A DNA stretch of 5,952 nt from Candidatus Bathyarchaeota archaeon (GCA_020346825.1 CP070791.1:570436-576387), one strand, 5' to 3'. Positions 1 through 5,581 are shown, numbered from the stretch's first letter. The notes: a model not told the origin generated them from the letters alone. Numbers and translations are program-made.

Positions 1-33
1 AATATCTGCGTCACCCGTTTTTATGGAGCTTTC

Positions 34-40
34 GGAGGAG
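34..40 (+). promoter_or_regulatory. Shine-Dalgarno site for uS15 gene
   Basis: GGAGGAG is a near-perfect anti-16S match and lies 5 nt before the TTG at 46. It decides the non-ATG start of the uS15 gene, since no ATG occurs in a suitable place before the conserved N-terminal sequence. It is the strongest ribosome binding site in the window, as expected for a ribosomal protein gene. Confidence 0.85.
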
Positions 41-45
41 AAGAA

Positions 46-486
46 TTGCCAAAGAAGCTGAAGGGGAGGTCACATCAAACGAGACCTGTCACTAAGAGGT
101 CTCCAGCTTGGTGTAGATACACATCTGAGGAAGTTGAGGCCTTGGTCATAAAGTTGGGCAAAGAGGGCCATTCTCTCAGCAAGATTGGGAATATTCTACG
201 CGACCTGCATGGCATCCCCTTAACCAAACCTATAACTGGCAAATCGATTTCTCAAATCTTGAAAGAAAGAGAACTAGCGTCAACCCTTCCAGAAGACTTG
301 GAAAACCTGATGAGAAAAGCCACTCGTCTTCACATTCACCTCGACAAAAACAAAGCCGATTTAGGGAACAAACGGGCCCTCCAGATTGTTGAGGCCAAAA
401 TCTACAAACTTTCCAAGTATTACAGACGCAAAGGAGTGCTACCACCTGACTGGAAGTACGAGGCTAAAACTACAGTCCTCATTTAG
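46..486 (+). CDS. rps15: 30S ribosomal protein uS15 (archaeal S15)
   Basis: Small-subunit ribosomal protein that binds the central domain of 16S rRNA and takes part in platform assembly and an intersubunit bridge. The 146-residue length fits archaeal/eukaryal S15, which carries an N-terminal extension absent from the bacterial protein of about 89 residues. The extension is basic (residues 1-20) and is followed by the archaeal S15 N-domain (about 21-75, including SKIGNILRDLHGIP). The classical S15 domain then has the family signature from L95 to Y125: L-x2-H, D105, N108, L112, L122, Y125. The C-terminus YYRRKGVLPPDWKY is typical. The start is TTG, supported by a strong Shine-Dalgarno 5 nt upstream. 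Only 15 nt separate its stop from the next gene, so it probably heads an operon with the DHH nuclease and pcc1. Identification is secure. Confidence 0.97.
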   Translation: MPKKLKGRSHQTRPVTKRSPAWCRYTSEEVEALVIKLGKEGHSLSKIGNILRDLHGIPLTKPITGKSISQILKERELASTLPEDLENLMRKATRLHIHLDKNKADLGNKRALQIVEAKIYKLSKYYRRKGVLPPDWKYEAKTTVLI

Positions 487-501
487 TTTCGGGGTTCATT
501 T

Positions 502-1968
502 TTGGCCGTAACCAAAAAACAGATTAATGCCCTTATGAAAGACGCCTCCAAAGCAGCTAACTTGATTTTGAAAAGCATTGAAAAGAGCGATACCATTCAT
601 GTATCTTCTCACACAGATGCAGACGGTTTGGCATCGGCGGGCATCATTGGAAAATCCCTAGCTAGACTAGGGGGAACATTTCACCTCCGAATTGCAAAGT
701 GGGTGGAAGAGAAGGTTGTTGATCAAATAGCAGCAGAAAAACCTCCGCTGACAATATTCACCGACTCAGGAGGCGGATATCTTGACTTACTGAGCGAAAA
801 GCTTTCCACCAATAAAGTGATAATTCTCGACCATCATCAAACCTCCAGCGAAACCCCTCCCGCCTTTATCCACGTAAACCCTCATTTTCATGGGATTGAC
901 GGGTCTCGTGATATTAGCGGAGCTGGGGTGGCATACTTCGTTGCCAAGGCTCTGGACAAGACCAACGTTGACCTTGCCCATCTTGCCGTGGTGGGAGCCT
1001 TAGGAGACATGCAAGACAAATATCATGACAAATCTGGGCATCGCAAACTGGGAGGCGCAAACGATAGCATAGTGGAAGACGCAGTGAATACAGGCTACCT
1101 CAAGGTAGAGACTGACCTAATGTTTTTCGGAAGGGAAACGCGTCCAATTCATCAGGCCCTCGCCCGTACAACAAACCCCTTTCTTCCGGGTATTAGTGGA
1201 GAAGAAGACAAAAGCCTAGCTTTCCTCGCAAATTTGGGAATCAAACCTAAGCAAGGGGATAAGTGGCGCGCCTTAAGAGATCTTTCAGAAGAGGAAAAGA
1301 AGAACCTCTTTTCGGCGATCGCTGACTACCTTGTGTCAAAAGGGTTTGCAGGCGACGCCGCACTAAACTTGATCGGAAACGTTTACACACTAGCTCGTGA
1401 AGAGCCATGGACCCCCCTCAGGGACGCAAGAGAATTCACCGTTATGCTTAATGCTACAGGGCGAATGGACAAAGCCGGTCTCGGCGTGGCCATTTGCATG
1501 GGAGACAGAGGAAAATGTCTCCAAGAAGCAATCACTGTAATAAAGGAGTATCGACGAACCATCACCAAATACCTTAGCTGGTTGACCGAAAAACCTGAAC
1601 GCTTAGAAGAGTTGGAGAGCATCTACGTTGTTCGAGGAGACAGCGTCATAGACGAAAAGGTCATCAGCCCAGTTTCCTCAATCCTCTCAACAACCCTTTC
1701 CAAACTTGGAAAACCCATCATTGCCTACTCCCTGATCTCTGGAGAAAACATGGTTAAAGTGTCGGCTAGAGCGGTGGAGCCTCTGATAAAGAAAGGACTT
1801 AACCTCGGAGAGATTTTAAATGTTGCCGCTGACAAACATTCTGGTAGAGGAGGAGGACATGATATCGCTGCCGGAGCCCAAATACCTATCAAAAACGTGG
1901 AACCCTTCATCAAACTCGTCGATAAACTTGTGAAAAAACAGTTGAAAGGAATACAACTTGAAGGCTGA
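502..1968 (+). CDS. DHH-family phosphoesterase/exonuclease, archaeal RecJ-like (GAN type)
   Basis: Predicted Mn/Mg-dependent single-strand nuclease of the DHH superfamily, 488 residues. Visible motifs: SHTDADG (H37, D39, D41), D88 in FTDSGGG, the DHH triad D110-H111-H112, H128 in VNPH, and D169 in GALGDMQD, so every expected metal ligand is present. A linker and middle region lead to a C-terminal DHHA1 substrate-binding domain ending in the glycine motif GGGHD (450-454). Known family biology: archaeal GAN, a RecJ/Cdc45 relative, binds GINS in the replisome and degrades ssDNA 5'-3'; some RecJ-like paralogues act on RNA or on 3' ends. Size and neighbourhood favour GAN, but the sequence alone does not prove GINS binding or polarity. 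The start is TTG at 502, with GGGG at 491-494 about 7 nt upstream; an in-frame ATG at 535 would remove 11 residues. It lies directly after the uS15 gene and overlaps pcc1 by 11 nt, implying translational coupling. Confidence 0.92.
   Translation: MAVTKKQINALMKDASKAANLILKSIEKSDTIHVSSHTDADGLASAGIIGKSLARLGGTFHLRIAKWVEEKVVDQIAAEKPPLTIFTDSGGGYLDLLSEKLSTNKVIILDHHQTSSETPPAFIHVNPHFHGIDGSRDISGAGVAYFVAKALDKTNVDLAHLAVVGALGDMQDKYHDKSGHRKLGGANDSIVEDAVNTGYLKVETDLMFFGRETRPIHQALARTTNPFLPGISGEEDKSLAFLANLGIKPKQGDKWRALRDLSEEEKKNLFSAIADYLVSKGFAGDAALNLIGNVYTLAREEPWTPLRDAREFTVMLNATGRMDKAGLGVAICMGDRGKCLQEAITVIKEYRRTITKYLSWLTEKPERLEELESIYVVRGDSVIDEKVISPVSSILSTTLSKLGKPIIAYSLISGENMVKVSARAVEPLIKKGLNLGEILNVAADKHSGRGGGHDIAAGAQIPIKNVEPFIKLVDKLVKKQLKGIQLEG
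1944..1950 (+). promoter_or_regulatory. Shine-Dalgarno-like site for pcc1, inside the DHH gene
   Basis: GAAAGGA lies inside the last codons of the DHH nuclease gene, 7 nt before the TTG at 1958. It supports initiation of pcc1 within the end of the upstream gene, so ribosomes finishing the nuclease could restart on pcc1. The match to the anti-Shine-Dalgarno is moderate. Confidence 0.5.
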
Positions 1969-2230
1969 GATCAACCTCTCCTACAAAAACGAGAGGGAAG
2001 CAGAAGCAGTGGCAAAAGCCGTTTCTCCAGACAATGTAGAAGTTCCTTCTGGTCTCTCTGTCAAAACTGTGAGGAGAAAATCCAGAGTTTTCACAACAGT
2101 AAAGTGTCAAACAAGATTGCCGACTTTCATAGCTACCCTTGACGATCTCCTATCATGCATTTCCGTCGCAGAAAAAGCCTATTCTGTGGCAAAGGAGTTC
2201 GAGATGCACCGAAGCGGCCTAGAATCATAG
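1958..2230 (+). CDS. pcc1: KEOPS complex subunit Pcc1
   Basis: Small (90-residue) dimerising subunit of KEOPS (Kae1-Bud32-Cgi121-Pcc1), which makes the t6A37 modification of ANN-decoding tRNAs; Pcc1 bridges two Kae1 units and contributes to tRNA binding. The sequence shows the Pcc1 alternating pattern: strand 1 (KAEINLSY), helix 1 with SPDN (about 12-27), strands around 34-51, and the family-typical C-terminal helix with TFIATLDDLLSCISVAEK (56-73). Length matches the family. Translation starts at TTG 1958, 11 nt inside the DHH nuclease gene, with AAAGGA upstream; no ATG start exists. No other KEOPS gene is in the window, so the partners must be elsewhere. Archaea may carry a Pcc1 paralogue (Pcc2), and this sequence alone does not exclude that role, but its place next to the uS15 and GAN-like genes fits true Pcc1. 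Confidence 0.85.
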   Translation: MKAEINLSYKNEREAEAVAKAVSPDNVEVPSGLSVKTVRRKSRVFTTVKCQTRLPTFIATLDDLLSCISVAEKAYSVAKEFEMHRSGLES

Positions 2231-2257
2231 GTTTCCCATTCAGTTTGGTCGCATAGG

Positions 2258-2266
2258 TTAAATATT
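2258..2266 (+). promoter_or_regulatory. TATA-like box A upstream of serS
   Basis: TTAAATATT lies in the 83-nt gap between pcc1 and serS, about 50 nt before the serS ATG. A start site about 25 nt downstream (near 2287) would give a leader of roughly 27 nt containing the weak Shine-Dalgarno AGGGG (2300-2304). This is consistent with serS having its own promoter rather than depending on readthrough from pcc1. Confidence 0.55.
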
Positions 2267-2313
2267 CGAGATTTGTGTAAACTTAGAGACGAAAAACTCA
2301 GGGGCTGTATCCC

Positions 2314-3591
2314 ATGCTAGATATTAGACTGATTCGAGAGCATCCTGAAATCGTGAGAAAAGACTTGAAGAAGAGAAGCGACCTTGAAAAACTCCGGATG
2401 CTTGACAATCTAATCAAATACGACAAGCAATGGAGGAAGTTTCTAACGGAAGTAAACGAGATGAGACATAGGCGAAGGGTGGTAACCACTGAGATTGCGA
2501 ATCTGAAGAAAAGAGGAGAAGATGCAAGCAAACAAATGGAAGAGGCGAAGACAATACCACAAGAAATTAGGAAACTGGAAAAACACGTCAGAGAAAACAA
2601 AGAAAAGGTTGATCGAATTCTCCTAAGACTTCCGAACATTCTACACGAGTCTGTCCCTTTCGGGAAGGATGAAACTGAGAATGTCGTTGCGAAAAGGGTC
2701 GGCAAGCCCCCAAAATTTGATTTTAAACCAAAAAGTCACGTAGAAATCGCTTTGGATTTAGATCTAGCAGATTTTGATAGAGCTGCGAAAGTTGCTGGTC
2801 ACGGATTCTATTATTTGAAGGGAAATCTGGCCCGACTGGACTATGCAATCATGAACTACACAATCGACTTTCTTGGAAAGAGAGGTTACACTCTGATAGA
2901 ACCTCCCTTCATGATGCGCAAGAAACCATATTTAGGCGTCACTGATATGGAATTCTTTGGAGATCAGCTGTATAAACTAGAGGGTGAAGACCTCTACTTG
3001 ATAGCGACAAGCGAACATCCCATGGCTGCCACCTTCATGGATGAGACAATTGACAAAAAAGACCTGCCAATAAAATTCGTCGGTGTCAGCCCTTGCTTCA
3101 GAAAAGAAGTTGGCACTCATGGCAAGTACACTAAAGGTTTGTTTAGGGTACACCAATTCAACAAAATTGAACAATTCATTTTCTGTCTTCCTGAAGATTC
3201 TTGGAAGTTCCATGAGGAACTGCAAAAAAACTCTGAAGACCTCTACAAAGGCTTAGGACTACACTTCAGAGTTGTCAACGTATGCACCGGAGACATTGGA
3301 ATAATAGCAGCCAAGAAATATGACATTGAAGTCTGGATGGCTGATGGCACCTTCAGAGAGGCTGGGTCGAACTCCAACTGCACAGACTACCAAGCAAGAA
3401 GACTGAACATAAAGTTCAGAGAAAAGAAAGGGCAAGCCCCAGTTGGTTTTGTGCATACTTTAAATAACACTGCCCTCGCAACAAGTCGAACAATAATAGC
3501 TATTCTGGAACAACTTCAACAAAAAGATGGATCTATCATAATTCCCGAAGTTCTAAGACCGCTGATGAATGGAATTGAAAAACTCGAATGA
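2314..3591 (+). CDS. serS: Seryl-tRNA synthetase (common class IIa type)
   Basis: Cytosolic enzyme that activates serine with ATP and charges tRNA-Ser (and tRNA-Sec where present). The 425-residue length is standard. Residues 1-110 are highly charged and helical, forming the antiparallel coiled-coil arm that contacts the tRNA-Ser variable arm. The catalytic domain follows: motif 1 around GYTLIEPPF (191-199), the TSE serine-binding motif (232-234), motif 2 with R263, E265 and HQFNKIEQF (280-288), and motif 3 around HTLNNTALATSRTIIAILE (381-399) with R392. SNCTDYQARR (354-363) is also typical. This is the common SerRS, not the rare zinc-dependent methanogen form. Motif 2 reads GKYTKG where bacterial enzymes have GRDTRG, and motif 3 reads NNTALATSR, an archaeal-style variant of NGSGLAVGR. 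ATG start with AGGGG (2300-2304) 9 nt upstream and its own TATA-like element. It sits between pcc1 and rps3ae. Confidence 0.97.
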   Translation: MLDIRLIREHPEIVRKDLKKRSDLEKLRMLDNLIKYDKQWRKFLTEVNEMRHRRRVVTTEIANLKKRGEDASKQMEEAKTIPQEIRKLEKHVRENKEKVDRILLRLPNILHESVPFGKDETENVVAKRVGKPPKFDFKPKSHVEIALDLDLADFDRAAKVAGHGFYYLKGNLARLDYAIMNYTIDFLGKRGYTLIEPPFMMRKKPYLGVTDMEFFGDQLYKLEGEDLYLIATSEHPMAATFMDETIDKKDLPIKFVGVSPCFRKEVGTHGKYTKGLFRVHQFNKIEQFIFCLPEDSWKFHEELQKNSEDLYKGLGLHFRVVNVCTGDIGIIAAKKYDIEVWMADGTFREAGSNSNCTDYQARRLNIKFREKKGQAPVGFVHTLNNTALATSRTIIAILEQLQQKDGSIIIPEVLRPLMNGIEKLE

Positions 3592-3610
3592 GGTGTTGAA
3601 GCGCTAAACC

Positions 3611-3618
3611 TTTTAATA
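3611..3618 (+). promoter_or_regulatory. TATA-like box A of rps3ae
   Basis: TTTTAATA, preceded by TAAACC (a plausible BRE region), lies 41 nt before the rps3ae GTG and 19 nt after the serS stop. Transcription starting about 25 nt downstream, near 3640, would give a short leader of about 19 nt carrying GAGGG. This spacing is classic for archaeal promoters and makes it the most convincing promoter in the window. Confidence 0.65.
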
Positions 3619-3647
3619 CTTCCATACGAAATCTCTCCAGTTGCAAT

Positions 3648-3652
3648 GAGGG
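3648..3652 (+). promoter_or_regulatory. Shine-Dalgarno site for rps3ae
   Basis: GAGGG sits 6 nt before the GTG at 3659 and supports that start. The overlapping ATG at 3646 is out of frame with eS1 and closes at a TAA after 14 codons, so it is not the start. Confidence 0.6.
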
Positions 3653-3658
3653 TCTACG

Positions 3659-4252
3659 GTGCCAAAGAAAAGAAGGCGAGTGAAGGATAAATGGCGCGGC
3701 AAGGTCTGGTACTCAGTAATGTCTCCACCATACTTCGGTGGGGTTGAGCTAGGGTCCATACCTGCAGACGACCCTTCAAAACTTGTTGGAAGGGTTGTGG
3801 ACGCCACCCTCTACGACATCACCAACGACTTTGCACACCAGTATCTTAACATGTATTTTACAGTTGCAGATGTTGAAGACAAAACTGCCCGCACGATTTT
3901 CAAAGGACATGAATACTCCCGAGACTACTTGAGAAGTTTGGTTAGAAGAAGAACAACCCGGGTGGACGGAATCTTTAACGTCGCAACCATGGATGGCTAT
4001 GGCCTAAGCTTAGCGGTCTCCGTTTTCACCTTGGCACGTATCAGAACATCTCAAGAACAGGAGATACGTGCAGTTATGAGAAGGATTGTTGGAGAAAAGG
4101 CGTCTTCCCTGACTTTCGACCAGTTTGTTCAGGAGCTCGTTCTTGGGAAAATCGCTTCCGACATTTACAACGAGGCCAAGAAAATAGCGCCACTCCGTCA
4201 TGTGGGTATCCGAAAATCGAAGCTTACCCTTCAAGCAGCAACATCTTCATAA
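3659..4252 (+). CDS. rps3ae: 30S ribosomal protein eS1 (S3Ae)
   Basis: Archaeal/eukaryal small-subunit protein of the platform near the mRNA exit and 3' end of 16S rRNA; it has no bacterial homologue of this type. The 197-residue length fits archaeal S3Ae. Hallmarks are the basic N-terminus followed by KDKWRGKVWYSVMSPPYF (9-26), then GRVVDATLYDITNDF (44-58), the segment with KGHEYSRDYLRSLVRRRTTRVDG that is typical of the family, and the C-terminal IRKSKL. Start GTG with GAGGG 6 nt upstream and a good box A. It is followed 46 nt later by the proposed start of a nucleotidyltransferase gene, probably on the same transcript. Identification is secure. Confidence 0.96.
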   Translation: MPKKRRRVKDKWRGKVWYSVMSPPYFGGVELGSIPADDPSKLVGRVVDATLYDITNDFAHQYLNMYFTVADVEDKTARTIFKGHEYSRDYLRSLVRRRTTRVDGIFNVATMDGYGLSLAVSVFTLARIRTSQEQEIRAVMRRIVGEKASSLTFDQFVQELVLGKIASDIYNEAKKIAPLRHVGIRKSKLTLQAATSS

Positions 4253-4286
4253 AAAAATTCAAGTTCCCATTGAAAACTTCGTTGTT

Positions 4287-4292
4287 AGAGGA
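4287..4292 (+). promoter_or_regulatory. Shine-Dalgarno site that fixes the nucleotidyltransferase start
   Basis: AGAGGA lies 6 nt before an in-frame TTG at 4299. Because this frame stays open back to an ATG at 4200 within rps3ae, this site is the main argument for the shorter gene model. Confidence 0.65.
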
Positions 4293-4298
4293 AAAGTC

Positions 4299-4928
4299 TT
4301 GAAAGAACACCGTCTAACAAACCTGAGAAGGCGAGTGGCTCGAGAAGCCGCTACCCTACTCTACACATCCCAAGAGAAGGAGTATAAGCAAGCGAAGAAA
4401 CGAGCGGCAAAAACATTGAAGGCGCGAGTTCTTCCAAGTAACCTTGAAGTGGCAGAAGAACTTGACAAAATAGCCGAACAGAAAGAAAGATCTTCGAGAA
4501 GAGACCTGCTTCTGCGAATGCGAAAGGAAGGCCTCGAAATCATGAAGACGCTAAAAGGCTTTAATCCAAGACTTGTCGGAAGCGTTTGGCGGGGGACAGC
4601 CCACAAAAACAGTGACATAGACATAATTGCGTTTTCCCAAGACCCAAAAACTGTCATAGATCAACTTAGGAAAGCCGGCTATGACGTTGCAAGTTCCGAG
4701 TGGCGTTCAGTAACTCGAAGAGGCAAAAAAGAGTCGTCGTTTCACATCCATGTTGCTCTATTCTCAGGTGATGAAGTGGAAGTTACAGTTCGAGCTCCCG
4801 ATGCGCTCGCGAGAGAGCGGCATGTAGAAAAATGCGAAATATACGGAGATGACGTAACTGGTCTAAATCTCCCTCAGCTTCTCAAAATTCTAAAAGAAAG
4901 ACCATTTGAAAAGTTTGTGCCCACATAA
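4299..4928 (+). CDS. Stand-alone Pol-beta-superfamily nucleotidyltransferase
   Basis: A 209-residue predicted nucleotidyltransferase; substrate unknown. Residues 1-85 are basic and helical (K/R/E-rich). The minimal catalytic domain follows: GS at 94-95 in LVGSVWRGTA, then D106 and D108 in SDIDI, giving the GS-x(10)-DxD signature. E161 in EVEVTVR is the best candidate for the third carboxylate. HVEKCEIYGDDVTGLNLPQLLKIL near the C-terminus resembles a conserved tail in archaeal predicted nucleotidyltransferases. It is not a CCA-adding enzyme, being too short and lacking tail and body domains, nor a MNT/HEPN toxin-antitoxin pair, as no HEPN gene is adjacent. I chose TTG 4299 because of AGAGGA upstream; the ATG at 4200 would overlap rps3ae by 53 nt and add 33 residues with little family likeness. 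Position behind rps3ae suggests a role linked to RNA or translation, but that is inference. Confidence 0.8.
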   Translation: MKEHRLTNLRRRVAREAATLLYTSQEKEYKQAKKRAAKTLKARVLPSNLEVAEELDKIAEQKERSSRRDLLLRMRKEGLEIMKTLKGFNPRLVGSVWRGTAHKNSDIDIIAFSQDPKTVIDQLRKAGYDVASSEWRSVTRRGKKESSFHIHVALFSGDEVEVTVRAPDALARERHVEKCEIYGDDVTGLNLPQLLKILKERPFEKFVPT

Positions 4929-4966
4929 CATAAACCGTTTGCAGCGAAAAAACCTTCGAATCAACC

Positions 4967-4973
4967 TTAAATA
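4967..4973 (+). promoter_or_regulatory. TATA-like box A upstream of the DUF2095-like gene
   Basis: TTAAATA preceded by TCAACC, in the 132-nt gap after the nucleotidyltransferase. Start would be near 4995, leaving an unusually long leader of about 65 nt before the ATG at 5061. No T-run terminator is visible for the upstream gene in this gap. Confidence 0.5.
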
Positions 4974-5060
4974 GGCGTTAGATCACAGAAAGAATAGAAC
5001 ACTAGCGGAAACAATTATCGTCAGCAAAGCTATGCAAAAGATGGAGCGGGTCCCACCAAA

Positions 5061-5405
5061 ATGGACATGAACAAAAAAAGGTTCAGGAAAATGTTTCCAC
5101 ATTTAGCTCAAGAGCTGGAAGGTGGAGATAGTAGAGTAGCGATAGATTCTGTCCGATCCAACCTTCAAAATGAAGAAAAGACATCTTCAAGGAAATTCGC
5201 CAGCTACATACCTGATGTAATTGATTTCCTTCGAAGATGCGACACTGAACAGCAAGCTGAAGAAATTATCTGTTACTTGGAAGGGAGAGGAGAAATCAGC
5301 CTTGACTATGCAAAAAGGCTTAAGGAACAGTTGAAAAAGAAAGGCGTAAGAAGTTTCGGATCAAAAAAGGAAGAGGACTATTACCTTAAAAAAGACGGAT
5401 CTTAG
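5061..5405 (+). CDS. Conserved archaeal protein of unknown function, probably DUF2095
   Basis: A 114-residue soluble, highly charged protein with no signal peptide or membrane segment. From memory it resembles DUF2095, an archaea-restricted family: the N-terminal KKRFRKMFPHLAQELE (5-20), the central YIPDVIDFLRRCDTEQQAEEIICYLEGRGEIS, and the tail LKKKGVRSFGSKKEEDYYL. The middle part is variable, and residues 47-95 look all-helical. No catalytic motif is evident, and no function can be assigned. Start is ATG 5061 or ATG 5067 (two residues shorter). Shine-Dalgarno support is poor: GGGT at 5048-5051 is 9 nt from 5061, and GGAG at 5043-5046 is 14 nt away. It has its own box A and a T-run after its stop, so it is probably a single-gene transcript. 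Confidence 0.8.
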   Translation: MDMNKKRFRKMFPHLAQELEGGDSRVAIDSVRSNLQNEEKTSSRKFASYIPDVIDFLRRCDTEQQAEEIICYLEGRGEISLDYAKRLKEQLKKKGVRSFGSKKEEDYYLKKDGS

Positions 5406-5424
5406 ACTCAAAAACTGAAAAACA

Positions 5425-5430
5425 TTTTTT
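5425..5430 (+). terminator. T-run terminator after the DUF2095-like gene
   Basis: TTTTTT begins 20 nt after the stop codon and follows an A-rich stretch. Archaeal RNA polymerase can terminate at T-runs without a hairpin. The stem-loop at 5433-5480 lies after, not before, the T-run, so this is not a bacterial-style terminator. Confidence 0.5.
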
Positions 5431-5432
5431 CG

Positions 5433-5480
5433 CCCAAACAAGAACTTTATGCTGTTGATCGAGCGCATAAACTGTTTGGG
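5433..5480. repeat. Long inverted repeat / stem-loop in the 3' intergenic region
   Basis: CCCAAACA (5433-5440) pairs perfectly with TGTTTGGG (5473-5480), and inside it TTTATGC (5446-5452) pairs with GCATAAA (5465-5471). This gives 15 base pairs in two helices, an asymmetric internal loop (5 nt against 1 nt) and a 12-nt apical loop. The region holds no supported gene. It could be part of a structured RNA, a processing or 3'-end element of the upstream transcript, or a protein-binding site. Confidence 0.6.
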
Positions 5481-5508
5481 AAACGGAATGTGCGCGCTTG
5501 AGGTTTCT

Positions 5509-5556
5509 CTTGCCTTTCTAAAAGTAAATAAAGGTATTCACTGATAGTTAGGCAAG
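5509..5556. repeat. Second inverted repeat flanking a TATA-like sequence
   Basis: CTTGCCTTTCTA (5509-5520) and TAGTTAGGCAAG (5545-5556) are inverted copies except for a central TT/TT mismatch, giving 7 + 3 pairs around a 24-nt spacer. The spacer contains TAAATAAA (5525-5532), the nearest box A candidate for the downstream secreted-protein gene. The geometry fits either a hairpin or an operator with half-sites on both sides of a promoter. Confidence 0.5.
5525..5532 (+). promoter_or_regulatory. Possible box A of the secreted-protein gene
   Basis: TAAATAAA would place the start site near 5553 and give a leader of about 29 nt to ATG 5582 or about 50 nt to ATG 5603. A rival candidate, TTAAAAG at 5561-5567, would put the start near 5588 and favour the later start codons. 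The region is AT-rich, so either could be chance. Confidence 0.35.
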
Positions 5557-5581
5557 CAAATTAAAAGAACCGTGTACTCGG

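Larger units (their letters stand above)
5406..5581. other. 176-nt intergenic region
   Basis: The largest non-coding stretch in the window. It holds a T-run, two inverted repeats and AT-rich promoter-like sequence. I find no tRNA, CRISPR repeat or convincing short protein gene in it. Confidence 0.6.

Noticed and set aside
18..24. TTTTTAT as a box A for the uS15 gene
   Set aside because: A start about 25 nt downstream would fall at or beyond the TTG and cut off the strong Shine-Dalgarno. The true promoter probably lies before the window.
2298..2705. 135-residue open frame on the minus strand
   Set aside because: It is antisense to the SerRS coiled-coil arm; its Ser/Phe-rich composition mirrors Lys/Glu/Arg codons on the other strand, and it resembles no family.
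3562..3568. CTGATGA resembling a C box of a C/D sRNA
   Set aside because: It lies within the serS coding end, with no convincing D box or C'/D' pair at suitable spacing.
4299..4928. Nucleotidyltransferase as the antitoxin half of a HEPN/MNT system
   Set aside because: No HEPN gene is adjacent; the neighbours are rps3ae and a DUF2095-like gene, and the basic N-terminal half is unlike short MNT proteins.
4953..4962. CCTTCGAATC resembling a tRNA T-loop
   Set aside because: The flanking bases cannot form a T-stem, and no anticodon or acceptor arms are found around it.
5449..5544. 31-codon ORF starting ATGCTG across both intergenic inverted repeats
   Set aside because: It has no Shine-Dalgarno, the composition is not protein-like, and it coincides with inverted repeats that better explain the region.
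5433..5556. Two inverted repeats as ends of a MITE or insertion sequence
   Set aside because: The two hairpins are unrelated in sequence, there is no visible target-site duplication, and there is no transposase.
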